From positions 1 through 24,619 of the forward strand of contig DKVO01000036.1 of NCBI GenBank assembly GCA_002491245.1: a stretch of DNA of 24,619 bases, given 5' to 3'. The notes under the pieces were generated by a model that saw only the letters and a program-made list of their open reading frames with translations, did not search any database and was not told the DNA's origin. The number at the start of each line of letters is the position of its first letter. Position 1 is the first letter of the stretch. Shown here one piece after another: positions 5,973 to 15,025 of this stretch. A program made the translations under genes and the position numbers. This DNA is from Porphyromonadaceae bacterium UBA7176 (GTDB lineage Bacteria > Bacteroidota > Bacteroidia > Bacteroidales > Muribaculaceae).

Positions 5973-7601
5973 TTAATAGTCGTCCGAATCACCGTTCTCT
6001 TCGGCATCGGCGTTTGTGGGCGAGAATAGTTTGCAAATCTTGTCGCGGAGGATATTGATAGCCTCGCCGGCGTGGGCGGTGCTGTTGTTGCCGTCATAGC
6101 CGTCGTACTCATCCTCCTCTGGGGCTTCCGACTCGCCGAAGGGGTCTTCACCCTCGGGGTCGGTGTAGACGGGCCTGTCGTTGCGGCGGTGAGGCTGCTC
6201 AGACGCCGGGGCTTTTTCCTTGGCCTTGCGACGGCCGAAGAGCGAGAAGCCGCGTTTGGGCTTGGCCTCGGCCTCATCATCATCGTCGGGATCGTCGCTG
6301 TAGAGCGACGGGTCATCGTCCTCGATAATGCGGCGTCCCGTAGGTCCGGGAGTATATATTTCGGTCACGTGAGGGTCCTCGGCCACAGGCTCGGCAGGAG
6401 CCTCGCCGGCAGTGCTTTCCTCAACGCTTATGTCGATATGTGGACGGTCTTCAAAAACCGACACCGTAGGCGGCGTCTGAGTCACCACCGGTGTGAGGCA
6501 GCTCTCCTCTATCTTTCGTGCTCCGGCCATCAGCAGGGCCACGATATCGATATTGTCGGCCACATTGCGGCCCGGTACACGGAATGCTATGTCGCGCGGC
6601 ATCTCGGCAAGACGCGTGGGCAACTTGCTCTGCGCCGTGAGCTGCGAGGCGAAAGCACCGATGTTGGCACCACCGCCGGTCAGGACGATTTTTGTGAGCG
6701 TCTGCGCCGTATAGCCTGCATGGTTGAGCTGAGCAAGCACGTTGGCGGCGATCTCGCCGGCTCGGGTATTGACATAAGCCCCCACCAGGTCGGCGTCGGC
6801 CACATCCATATTGGCGGCATAGGCATGCTTCATCGCCTCAGCGGCCTCTTCGGTCACATTGAAACCGGTGGTTAGGTCGAACGTGATCAGACGCGCACCC
6901 ATAGGTATGGTGCACACCGACGCCAGCGTACCCTCTTTGTATACCGCCACAGTCGTCGTTTCGGCACCGATGTCGACCAGAGCGGTCCCGAGCTCTTTCT
7001 CATCGGCCGAAAGCACAAGGTCGGCAACAGCGGTCGGACGGATGATATAAGTCACCTTACCCATATCGATGCTCTCGTACTTGATGCGGTCGAGGTTCTG
7101 GCGCGTTTCCTTGCCACAGCTTATCATCACGAACTCACCACGGAAACTCTCGCCGAAAGTACCCACCGGACGGCGCACCGCAGCATTGTTGACATAGAAA
7201 ACGCGCGGCACCGTGGCCTCGATATTCTTGTCTCCCACAAAATCGTGGGTTGCCTCGAAAGCAAGACGCTCTACCTGCTTCTCGGTGATCTCGCACTCGC
7301 GCGGAAATTTGAGCGAGGCCTGCGCCGGCGTACCCGATAGCGAGCGGCCTCCAAGCGACACCGCAAGAGCCCTCACCTTGCGCGGACGCACATCAGGTGC
7401 GGTCTCGAGACGTCGTATGATTTCGTTTACAGCCGCCGAAACCTCGCGGATATTCTGAACACGGCCGTAGCGCACATTGTTGAGCCCGGCTATTTCCTCC
7501 ACGGCAAGTACCGTGAGATGTCCGTCGGGGCCGGCCGTGGCTGCCGCACCCTTGATTTTCGACGAGGCTATTTCGATTGCCACTATTGTCTTGGGTTCCA
7601 T
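5973..7601 (-). CDS. Cell division protein FtsA, with a long acidic C-terminal extension
   Basis: A 542-residue actin-fold membrane tether for the FtsZ ring, against about 420 residues in most FtsA proteins. Seen: the N-terminal phosphate loop AIEIASSKIKG (8-18), phosphate-2 DIGAETTT (210-217), the adenosine loop VLTGGGANIG (306-315) and MARKI-like packing up to about 365. Residues 370-510 form a disordered, strongly acidic linker (runs such as DDPDDDDEAEA) broken by a basic-hydrophobic patch, KRGFSLFGRRKAKEK (449-463). The amphipathic membrane helix is probably GEAINILRDKICKLF (512-526), followed by an acidic tail. It lies 20 bp after ftsQ and 11 bp before ftsZ. Confidence 0.96.
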   Translation of the reverse strand: MEPKTIVAIEIASSKIKGAAATAGPDGHLTVLAVEEIAGLNNVRYGRVQNIREVSAAVNEIIRRLETAPDVRPRKVRALAVSLGGRSLSGTPAQASLKFPRECEITEKQVERLAFEATHDFVGDKNIEATVPRVFYVNNAAVRRPVGTFGESFRGEFVMISCGKETRQNLDRIKYESIDMGKVTYIIRPTAVADLVLSADEKELGTALVDIGAETTTVAVYKEGTLASVCTIPMGARLITFDLTTGFNVTEEAAEAMKHAYAANMDVADADLVGAYVNTRAGEIAANVLAQLNHAGYTAQTLTKIVLTGGGANIGAFASQLTAQSKLPTRLAEMPRDIAFRVPGRNVADNIDIVALLMAGARKIEESCLTPVVTQTPPTVSVFEDRPHIDISVEESTAGEAPAEPVAEDPHVTEIYTPGPTGRRIIEDDDPSLYSDDPDDDDEAEAKPKRGFSLFGRRKAKEKAPASEQPHRRNDRPVYTDPEGEDPFGESEAPEEDEYDGYDGNNSTAHAGEAINILRDKICKLFSPTNADAEENGDSDDY

Positions 7602-7621
7602 TGTTCCGGTTGATTTAGAGC

Positions 7622-8476
7622 TTAAAGTTCGTGAGTATTGAGATGAGTGATGCTGTCGCCGGGCTGTGGCTCATTGTCGTCGATATCGAGGATGCCACTG
7701 GCCTCATCTTCGGTCGGCACCGGCAAAGGTGCGATCTGCTTGTTGCGACGGGTAGCCACAACGCGGTCGCGCCACTTCACTGCGATTGTATCATAAGCCT
7801 CCCATCCTTTCGTTGGCGACACATGGATATAGAAACGGCGCAGACGGTCAAACTTGTCATCGACCATAGATGTGTCGCCGAAGTTGATCACATGTCCCAC
7901 GATAGTAGGGATAAGTATGATGTTTCCATCAGGTTCCTGAGTCACCGTGGCCACCATCGACCCAATGCGCGGATCGCCGGCTATCTTGTCGAGCAGCGGC
8001 AGAAGACGCTTGGCCGGGTGGATACTGTCGAAACTACCTACCAGCACCGGCACATCGATGTGGTAGCGGAGCTCGGCCCGTATCCGCTTGCCTGTGGAGT
8101 TGATATAGTACGACGGCTCCTTGGGGTCGAAAACGCGTGCGACAGGCACCATCGGCGTCACATCCACATAGATGCGGCCATCGCTGCGGAGGGTCACATT
8201 GGCATCCTGCAGCTTGTCGCTTGCCAACAGGCGCTGCTCCAGCCCGTCGAGATCAAAAGTGCGGCAGAGGCTGTCGCGGAGAGTCGATGGGTCAAGACCG
8301 CTCTCGGCAATAACGTCCGAGGTGTTCACGAAGCGCGACATTGGGTCGCTCAGTCGTACTGTCATGCCCGTGACATGCGCTTGACGGGCCATACGTGCCG
8401 TCAAAGGCAGCGCATAGCCCATGTAGGCAATCATAAGGATTGTCAACACACACATTATCACAGACTTCTTGCTCAT
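7622..8476 (-). CDS. Cell division protein FtsQ/DivIB
   Basis: A 284-residue bitopic inner-membrane protein of the divisome. A single N-terminal membrane segment lies at about residues 6-26 (IMCVLTILMIAYMGYALPL). A POTRA-like region follows (about 33-110), then a beta domain with a VARVFDP strand (112-118) and YYINSTGKRI. The C-terminal tail (about 245-284) is acidic and low complexity. Sequence similarity to proteobacterial FtsQ is weak. The call rests on topology, the POTRA-like layout, and position between murC (12 bp) and ftsA (20 bp), which is the expected dcw place. Confidence 0.9.
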   Translation of the reverse strand: MSKKSVIMCVLTILMIAYMGYALPLTARMARQAHVTGMTVRLSDPMSRFVNTSDVIAESGLDPSTLRDSLCRTFDLDGLEQRLLASDKLQDANVTLRSDGRIYVDVTPMVPVARVFDPKEPSYYINSTGKRIRAELRYHIDVPVLVGSFDSIHPAKRLLPLLDKIAGDPRIGSMVATVTQEPDGNIILIPTIVGHVINFGDTSMVDDKFDRLRRFYIHVSPTKGWEAYDTIAVKWRDRVVATRRNKQIAPLPVPTEDEASGILDIDDNEPQPGDSITHLNTHEL

Positions 8477-8488
8477 TTCGGCTGTTCG

Positions 8489-9859
8489 TCAGGCTTTTTG
8501 GCGCAATTCCCGGGCCAGTTGCGCCGTGAAGAGGTTGAGGTTGCCGGCTCCGGCGGTCAATAAGATTTCAAAATTACGATTTTTCATCGTACCCACAAAA
8601 TCTTCCTTCGCAATAAGCGATTTTTTTTCGCTTTTAACCTTATCGTAGATGGTTTTGGAGCTGATACCCGGTATAGGCTCTTCCCGGGCAGGATAAAGGT
8701 CTACCAATATCACCTCATCAGCTGCCGACAAGGCTGCCGCGAAACCATCGGCAAAGTCGCGCGTACGGCTGTAGAGATGTGGTTGGAACGCCACAGTGAG
8801 CTTTTTGTCCGGATACAGGGCGCGCACCGAAGCTATGCTGCGCTCAAGCTCGTCGGGGTGGTGGGCATAGTCGTCGATTATCGCGCGGCCGGGCTCCTTG
8901 AGATGAAACTCAAAACGGCGCTCCACTCCGGGATAGCTCTTCATCGCCCGACGGGCAAGCTCGTCAGTAAGCGTACCTGTGAGCCAAACAGCGCCGAGAG
9001 CCGACACCGCGTTGTCAACGTTGATATCAACCGGCACACCAAGCTCTATATCACTTATCACACCGCCGGGATGCACGAAATCGAAAACAATCGTGCCGTC
9101 ACCGGTGCGCACATTGGCTGCGTGGAAGTCCCCGTCATTGCGTCCGAAAGTGTAGGTCTTCACACCCTCCGGGGTGCGTGGTTTCAGTTTCAGGCCTGTC
9201 CGCACAAGTAGATAGCCGTCGGGGCGGATCAGCTCGGTGAAATGCGCGAAACTCTCCAGATATGCCTCCTCGGTACCATAGATATCGAGATGGTCGGGGT
9301 CGGTGGCGTTCACCACGGCGATATAGGGGGTGAGCTGATGGAACGACCGGTCGTACTCATCGGCCTCCACCACACTGTAAGGCGACGTCGCACTCAGCAT
9401 AAGGTTGCTGTTGTAGCCTTTGAGGATACCGCCGAGAAAAGCATTGCAACCAACCGGACCGCTGTGCATCACATGCGCCGCCATCGACGAGGTTGTTGTC
9501 TTGCCATGTGTTCCCGAGAAACAGAGGCTCTTGCTGTCGCGTGTCACGCTGCCGAGCACCTGCGCCCGTTTGTATAACTCAAAGCCTCCATCGCGGAAAA
9601 ACGTCAGCGCAACGTTGTCCGACGGCACTGCCGGAGTATACACCACAAGCGTGCCATCAGGGTCGCGGAAAATTTCGGGCACAGCCTCCATGCTGTCAGT
9701 ATAGCTCACGACGGCGCCTTCCGAGACAAGCTCGTCGGTGAGGGCGCTCTCGGTGCGGTCGTAGCCGGCCACCCGGTAGCCCTTCGACATATAGTATCGG
9801 GCAAGCGCGGCCATACCGATGCCGCCTATACCCACGAAATATACTCTCTTTATATCCAT
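8489..9859 (-). CDS. UDP-N-acetylmuramate--L-alanine ligase MurC
   Basis: A 456-residue cytoplasmic ATP-dependent ligase that adds L-Ala to UDP-MurNAc, the first peptide step of peptidoglycan synthesis. The UDP-binding loop VGIGGIGM is at 9-16, the ATP loop GTHGKTTT at 116-123, VVEADEYDRSF at about 163-173, and NATDPDHLDIY follows near 184. The C-terminal domain has VERRFEFH and DDYAHHPDE, typical of MurC. Length is normal. It lies 9 bp after murG, in the Bacteroidetes order murG-murC-ftsQ. Confidence 0.98.
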   Translation of the reverse strand: MDIKRVYFVGIGGIGMAALARYYMSKGYRVAGYDRTESALTDELVSEGAVVSYTDSMEAVPEIFRDPDGTLVVYTPAVPSDNVALTFFRDGGFELYKRAQVLGSVTRDSKSLCFSGTHGKTTTSSMAAHVMHSGPVGCNAFLGGILKGYNSNLMLSATSPYSVVEADEYDRSFHQLTPYIAVVNATDPDHLDIYGTEEAYLESFAHFTELIRPDGYLLVRTGLKLKPRTPEGVKTYTFGRNDGDFHAANVRTGDGTIVFDFVHPGGVISDIELGVPVDINVDNAVSALGAVWLTGTLTDELARRAMKSYPGVERRFEFHLKEPGRAIIDDYAHHPDELERSIASVRALYPDKKLTVAFQPHLYSRTRDFADGFAAALSAADEVILVDLYPAREEPIPGISSKTIYDKVKSEKKSLIAKEDFVGTMKNRNFEILLTAGAGNLNLFTAQLARELRQKA

Positions 9860-9867
9860 ACCTGTCC

Positions 9868-10983
9868 TTATTTACCGTCCGTTCCTCGCGACACGATTGC
9901 AAATACTTCGTCAACGATTTTTTCATCGGCATCGGGCAAAGCCATAGCCTTTATATTCTCACTCAGCAGACGCAGGGTCTCGGGGTTCTCGACAGTAGTA
10001 GCCGCAACTCCCCACAGATTTTTCTCCGCGTCAGCATCGAGCACCATCCCGGCGGCTGACCGCTCAACGAGAGCCTCGGCATTGTGCCGCTGGTGGTCTT
10101 CTGCCACATTTGGCGACGGAACCAGTATCGACGCCTTGCCGAGCAGCTCAAGTTCACTTATCGTGCCGGCTCCGGCGCGTGCCACAACAAGATCGGCGGC
10201 CCGGTAGGCAAGAGCCATGTCCGATATGAACTCCACGCATTTCACATTTGGCAGATTATATTTCAGCGCCTCCTCCTTGCTGTCCGCATATCCCGATTTG
10301 CCGGTCTGCCACAGCACATCGAATGGTGCGCGCGCGGCTTTGCCGTCGGCAAGGGCCGACACTACCGTCCGGTTCAGGGTACGCGCGCCAAGACTGCCGC
10401 CGACAAACAGTACAAGAGGCCTGTCGCCCTCAAAGCCGAGCGATCGCTTAGCTTCTTCTTGCGTCAGTGTGCAGTCGAAGAGCGACTTGCGAACGGGGTT
10501 GCCGGTCATCACAATTTTGTCGGCCGGGAAGAAACGTTCCATCCCGGGATAGGCTACACATATGGCCGAGGCATGGGATGCGAGTAATTTGTTGGTGACT
10601 CCGGCATACGAATTCTGCTCCTGAAGCAAAGTAGGCACTCCGGCTCGTTGGGCCGCTTTGAGCGTCGGGCCTGAAGCGTAGCCGCCCACACCAATGGCAA
10701 TATCCGGGCGAAAGTCGCGGACGATTTTGCGTGCGAGCCTTACGCTTTTCCAAAGCCTCACAAGCACGCCAAAATTGCGCCACAGATGTTTGCGGTCGAA
10801 ACCGCTTACCGGCAACCCTACGATTTCGTAACCGGCGGCAGGCACTCGCTCCATCTCCATGCGGTCTTCAGCCCCCACAAAGAGGATTTCGGCCGCCGGA
10901 TCGCGCCGCCGGATCGCATCAGCTATCGACAGGGCTGGGAAGATATGTCCACCCGTACCGCCGCCGCTTATAAGTATTCTCAT
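9868..10983 (-). CDS. Lipid II synthase MurG (undecaprenyl-PP-MurNAc-pentapeptide GlcNAc transferase)
   Basis: A 371-residue GT-B glycosyltransferase on the cytoplasmic membrane face that converts lipid I to lipid II. The G-loop GGGTGGHIFPAL is at 7-18, GVGGYASGPT near 98-107, and the second G-loop GGSLGARTLN near 194-203. The UDP-GlcNAc pocket RAGAGTISELELLGKASILVPSP begins near 268, and AEDHQRHNAEAL follows. Length is normal. A 38-bp gap separates it from ftsW upstream, and murC follows after 8 bp. Confidence 0.98.
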   Translation of the reverse strand: MRILISGGGTGGHIFPALSIADAIRRRDPAAEILFVGAEDRMEMERVPAAGYEIVGLPVSGFDRKHLWRNFGVLVRLWKSVRLARKIVRDFRPDIAIGVGGYASGPTLKAAQRAGVPTLLQEQNSYAGVTNKLLASHASAICVAYPGMERFFPADKIVMTGNPVRKSLFDCTLTQEEAKRSLGFEGDRPLVLFVGGSLGARTLNRTVVSALADGKAARAPFDVLWQTGKSGYADSKEEALKYNLPNVKCVEFISDMALAYRAADLVVARAGAGTISELELLGKASILVPSPNVAEDHQRHNAEALVERSAAGMVLDADAEKNLWGVAATTVENPETLRLLSENIKAMALPDADEKIVDEVFAIVSRGTDGK

Positions 10984-11021
10984 TTTATATCGGTAGTCTA
11001 TATTAATTCAACAAATAGCCG

Positions 11022-12410
11022 TCAGGCCTTCAGCGCCGGGTTCACATCCTGGGCGCTTTCGGGCAAGAGGTCGTGCTCGATACGCTGGGCCTGCTTGCTG
11101 TCGGTGATATGCACGGCATGACGCGCAACACTGAGCATCACTCCGAATGTGAGCGACGTGGCTATCACCGAAATTCCGCCCTTCGATATCAGAGGTAGCG
11201 GCTGGCCCGAAACGGGAATAACACCCGACACGATAGCCATATGGTAAAGAGCCTGGAACACTATCACAAAAGCACACCCCATCACAAGAACTCCGGGCAT
11301 AGTGTGCTTGAACTGAAGTGTGAGTTTGGCGCTTCGACCCATGATCCACACATATATCAGGAGTATGAACAGGCCTCCTATAAGGCCAAGCTCCTCTATG
11401 ATGATAGCGAAAACATAATCGGAATAAGCCAAGGGCAGACGGGCAGCCTCGCGCGATTTGCCGGGCCCCACACCGAAAATACCGCCGTGGGCCTGTGCGA
11501 TATAGCTCAACTGTTCCTGCTGGTGCTCGAGACTGAACTGCTCGAGGTGCTTGTTTGGCCGGTAGAAATCGTCGACACGCTTGTTCCATACCTTACCGCG
11601 GCCCTCCCCGGCGATAGAGTCTTCATATGCATGGTTGAGCCGCATCGCAAGCTCCTGTCGCTCCGACACCTCCGATGTATCTTCATGCGTGGTCTTGTAC
11701 TTGTAGCCGCATAGGCCTATCACACCCACAACAGCTACAGCGATGAGAAACTTAGGCCACCCCATGCCGCCGACAAACATCATCGCCATACCTATGGCTA
11801 CGGTGATTATGGTGTTCGACAACCCCTGCGAGAACAATAGCGCCGCGCAACCGAGCAGAAACGCAAGTCCTAAGCCAAGGCCCCACCACGACACATCGCG
11901 TTTGCCCTTTACCTGCGTCTTGGCAAGTATATAGGCCATACCAAGGGCCACAGCAAGTTTCATGAACTCCGACGGGAGTATGGGCGTGCCGTTGATTGTA
12001 ATGGACCGTACGGCACCATTGATCGACTCGGCGTTACCGCGCACTGCAATCATCAGGCCGATCGACAATATCACATACACCGGTATCATCTTGAAAATAA
12101 ACCGGTAATGCACCCATTGCAGACCGAGCATCAGCACAAGCCCTATCAGCAGGAAGCGGCCGTGGCGGATCAGAGGACTGAAGATGTTGTCGGCGCTGAC
12201 TTCCTGCACCGAGGCCGAAAACAGTTCGATAATGGCAATCATCACCAACAGCAGGTAAGTGCCCCACAGATGGTGGTCGATGCGTTTCTTTGGTTTTGCG
12301 GCCACTTGTGTAGTGCCTGTGTCGGCCTGTCCGACAGTGCTTTCAGCCATGTCGGAGGCCTCCGGTTGCACGCCAAGTGCAGTTTCTACAGCTTGAGAGA
12401 GGGAATCCAC
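11022..12410 (-). CDS. Septal peptidoglycan polymerase FtsW (SEDS family)
   Basis: A 462-residue multi-pass membrane glycosyltransferase that polymerises lipid II with FtsI. The hydrophilic N-terminus (about 1-45) is long, and a second ATG at residue 21 is a possible start. About ten membrane segments follow. PSEFMKLA (146-153) is typical. The large extracellular loop (about 238-325) carries AGEGRGKVWN and FGVGPGKSREAARLP, and D331 in YSDYVFAIIIEELG aligns with the catalytic Asp of SEDS proteins. PVSGQPLPLISKGGISV (399-415) replaces the usual SYGGSS with SKGGIS. The gene ends 38 bp before murG, and murD precedes it by 7 bp. Confidence 0.96.
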   Translation of the reverse strand: MDSLSQAVETALGVQPEASDMAESTVGQADTGTTQVAAKPKKRIDHHLWGTYLLLVMIAIIELFSASVQEVSADNIFSPLIRHGRFLLIGLVLMLGLQWVHYRFIFKMIPVYVILSIGLMIAVRGNAESINGAVRSITINGTPILPSEFMKLAVALGMAYILAKTQVKGKRDVSWWGLGLGLAFLLGCAALLFSQGLSNTIITVAIGMAMMFVGGMGWPKFLIAVAVVGVIGLCGYKYKTTHEDTSEVSERQELAMRLNHAYEDSIAGEGRGKVWNKRVDDFYRPNKHLEQFSLEHQQEQLSYIAQAHGGIFGVGPGKSREAARLPLAYSDYVFAIIIEELGLIGGLFILLIYVWIMGRSAKLTLQFKHTMPGVLVMGCAFVIVFQALYHMAIVSGVIPVSGQPLPLISKGGISVIATSLTFGVMLSVARHAVHITDSKQAQRIEHDLLPESAQDVNPALKA

Positions 12411-12417
12411 TTGTTCG

Positions 12418-13773
12418 TCAGTTTGATATTAATTTTTTAACAGCTTCTTTAAATTGGGTGCCGCGGTCTTCGTAACTCCTGAAAAGGTCGAAGCTTGCGC
12501 AGCAGGGCGACAGTAGTACCGTGTCGCCGGCTTCCGACAGACGGCGGCACGCAGCCACGGCATCGGCAAGATTATCGGTATCAGTCACCTCTACATAAGG
12601 GCTGAAGAAGTCTACAATCTTCTCATTATGCAGGCCCATAGCCACAATTGCCTTCACCTTCTCCTTGACCAGAGGCAATATTTCGGTGTAATCATTGCCC
12701 TTGTCTTTTCCGCCGAGGATAAGGACTGTTGGGCGGTCCATAGCCTCGAGAGCATACCAACACGAATTGACGTTGGTTGCCTTGGAGTCGTTGATCCACT
12801 TCACGCCATCGATATCGGCCACAGACTCGAGCCTGTGCTCTACCCCGTTGAAATCGGCAAGAGCATCGCGGATATCGTCTTTCTTAAGATCGAAAAGACA
12901 TGCCGACAGACCGGCAGCCATCGAGTTGAACACATTATGGAGACCATTGAGCGCGAGGTCGGCCCTCGGCATGGTCATAGATGTGCCCGGCGTGCGGAAT
13001 ACCAGCTCGTTTTCTGCATCGATATACGCCGCTGTACCCTCTTCCTCATGCTCCGCGAATGGCAACATACGGGCTTCGGTGGCTATATGGCGCAACTGCC
13101 CGGTGATGACCGGATCATCCTGCCAATATATGAACACATCACGGGCCGTCATGTTCTGCAGTATGCGAAATTTTGCCTTCACATAATTCTGCATCTCAAA
13201 CTCGTAGCGGTCGAGGTGATCGGGAGTGATATTGAGCATCACGGCCACATTGGCCTTGAAGTCATACATATTGTCGAGTTGGAAACTGCTCAACTCCACC
13301 ACATAAACATCATGCGGTGCACGGGCCACTTGCCAGGCAAGGCTCTTGCCGATGTTGCCGGCCAGACTGGCGTCGACTCCGGCATGACGAAGGATATGAT
13401 GGATCAGCATCGTGGTTGTTGTCTTGCCGTTCGACCCGGTGATACACACCATTTTGGAGTCGGTGTAGCGGCCGGCAAACTCTATCTCGCTGATGATTGG
13501 GATATGACGGGCCTGAACCTCCCTTATCACAGGTGCCTCGAAAGGAATACCGGGGCTCTTCACTATCTCGTCGGCCTGGAGTATACGGGCCATAGTATGG
13601 CCTCCTTCCTCATAGGCGATTTCCTCGCTGTCGAGTATGGCGCGGTATTTGGCCGGAATATTGCCCGAATCGCTCAGGAACACGTCCATTCCGCGGTCCT
13701 TGGCAAGGACGGCGGCGCCCGTACCGCTTTCGCCGGCGCCGAGTATTACCATGCGTTTTTTGGTATTCTCCAT
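12418..13773 (-). CDS. UDP-N-acetylmuramoylalanine--D-glutamate ligase MurD
   Basis: A 451-residue cytoplasmic Mur ligase that adds D-Glu to UDP-MurNAc-L-Ala. The N-terminal Rossmann motif ILGAGESGTGAA starts at 10, VKSPGIP is near 71-77, the ATP loop GSNGKTTT is at 113-120, and VVELSSFQLD and NITPDHLDRY sit in the central domain. The C-terminal domain has NDSKATNVNS, LILGGKDKG and LLSPCCASFDLF, which are diagnostic of MurD. A single base separates its start from the mraY stop. Confidence 0.98.
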   Translation of the reverse strand: MENTKKRMVILGAGESGTGAAVLAKDRGMDVFLSDSGNIPAKYRAILDSEEIAYEEGGHTMARILQADEIVKSPGIPFEAPVIREVQARHIPIISEIEFAGRYTDSKMVCITGSNGKTTTTMLIHHILRHAGVDASLAGNIGKSLAWQVARAPHDVYVVELSSFQLDNMYDFKANVAVMLNITPDHLDRYEFEMQNYVKAKFRILQNMTARDVFIYWQDDPVITGQLRHIATEARMLPFAEHEEEGTAAYIDAENELVFRTPGTSMTMPRADLALNGLHNVFNSMAAGLSACLFDLKKDDIRDALADFNGVEHRLESVADIDGVKWINDSKATNVNSCWYALEAMDRPTVLILGGKDKGNDYTEILPLVKEKVKAIVAMGLHNEKIVDFFSPYVEVTDTDNLADAVAACRRLSEAGDTVLLSPCCASFDLFRSYEDRGTQFKEAVKKLISN

Positions 13774-13774
13774 C

Positions 13775-15025
13775 TTATCGTATCTTTAGGGTAACGAATG
13801 TGACTACAGCTAAAATTATGCCTACAATCCAGAAGCGCGTCACAATCTTCTGCTCGGCGATGGCTCGAAGCGGACGACGTATGAGCACCCTCATGGTCGG
13901 GTCGGAGTCTTTCTGGTAGTGGTGGTGGAGAGGGGTCATCTTGAAGATGCGGCCTCCGCCGGTACGCTTGAAATAAGCCACCTGCAAAACCACCGAAAGG
14001 TCTTCGATATAGAAGATGGCACACAGTATAGGCAATAGCAATTCCTTGTGTATCAATATGGCGAACACACATATCACACCTCCGAGTGTGAGACTGCCCG
14101 TGTCGCCCATGAAGACCTGGGCTGGAGAGGCATTGTACCACAGGAAACCTATCAAAGCTCCGATAAACGCCGCCATATACACCACAAGTTCCTCACTGCC
14201 CGGCACATACATTATGTTGAGATAGGCAGAATAGATGATATTGCCTCCTAAATAAGCCATGAATATGAGAGCCGTGCCGGCGATGGCCGACAGGCCGGCA
14301 GTCATACCGTCGAGACCATCATTGAGATTGGCGCCATTGCTTGTTGCGGAAACAAGAAAGATGGTTATGAGCACAAAAACTATCCATCCTCCGGTCTCGG
14401 CATGACGACCCATCCAACCGGTAAGCCACGAATAGTTGAAGTTATTGTTCTTCACAAAAGGTATCGTGGTCTGGGGCGATTTGATTGTCTCATGTTCGTA
14501 GATAACTTCCTCTACCCGGTTTGTCTCCTCGCTTAGCACCTCGCGGTTCTCCACGATTGTCATCGACGGGTTGAGATACATCGTCACTCCGACGATGAGA
14601 GCTATTCCCACCTGTCCCACAATCTTGTACTTGCCCTTCATGCCATCCTTATTGTGCTTACGCAGCTTCAGGTAATCATCAAGGAAACCTATGGTGCCGA
14701 GCCATAGCGTGGTGAGCAGCATCAGCAGCATGTACACATTGGTGAGATTTCCCACAAGTAGACACGGAACCAATATCGAGAATATGATTATGATGCCGCC
14801 CATTGTCGGAGTTCCGGTCTTGGCCATCTGCCCGGCGAGGTCGAGGTCGCGTATGATTTCGCCTATCTGCATCTTCTGCAGACGGTGTATCACGCTGCGG
14901 CCCACGAAAACCGCAAGCAGCAGGGCGAGCACGAAAGCGGCCCCCGAACGGAAGGTGATGTAGTCCATCAGCCTCACGCCGGGAAAGTTTGTATCTTTGA
15001 GGAGAGCGAACAGCGAGTATAACAT
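13775..15025 (-). CDS. Phospho-N-acetylmuramoyl-pentapeptide-transferase MraY
   Basis: A 416-residue polytopic membrane enzyme that transfers phospho-MurNAc-pentapeptide to undecaprenyl phosphate to give lipid I. Seen: KTGTPTMGG (69-77), the aspartate pair D116/D117 in FLDDYLK, NLNDGLDG (233-240), MGDTGS (306-311) and the histidine cluster PLHHHYQ (366-371). An insertion at about 155-200, just before a membrane segment, makes it longer than the roughly 360 residues of E. coli. I know this longer form from Bacteroidetes. Its ATG shares one base with the murE stop (TAATG). Confidence 0.98.
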   Translation of the reverse strand: MLYSLFALLKDTNFPGVRLMDYITFRSGAAFVLALLLAVFVGRSVIHRLQKMQIGEIIRDLDLAGQMAKTGTPTMGGIIIIFSILVPCLLVGNLTNVYMLLMLLTTLWLGTIGFLDDYLKLRKHNKDGMKGKYKIVGQVGIALIVGVTMYLNPSMTIVENREVLSEETNRVEEVIYEHETIKSPQTTIPFVKNNNFNYSWLTGWMGRHAETGGWIVFVLITIFLVSATSNGANLNDGLDGMTAGLSAIAGTALIFMAYLGGNIIYSAYLNIMYVPGSEELVVYMAAFIGALIGFLWYNASPAQVFMGDTGSLTLGGVICVFAILIHKELLLPILCAIFYIEDLSVVLQVAYFKRTGGGRIFKMTPLHHHYQKDSDPTMRVLIRRPLRAIAEQKIVTRFWIVGIILAVVTFVTLKIR

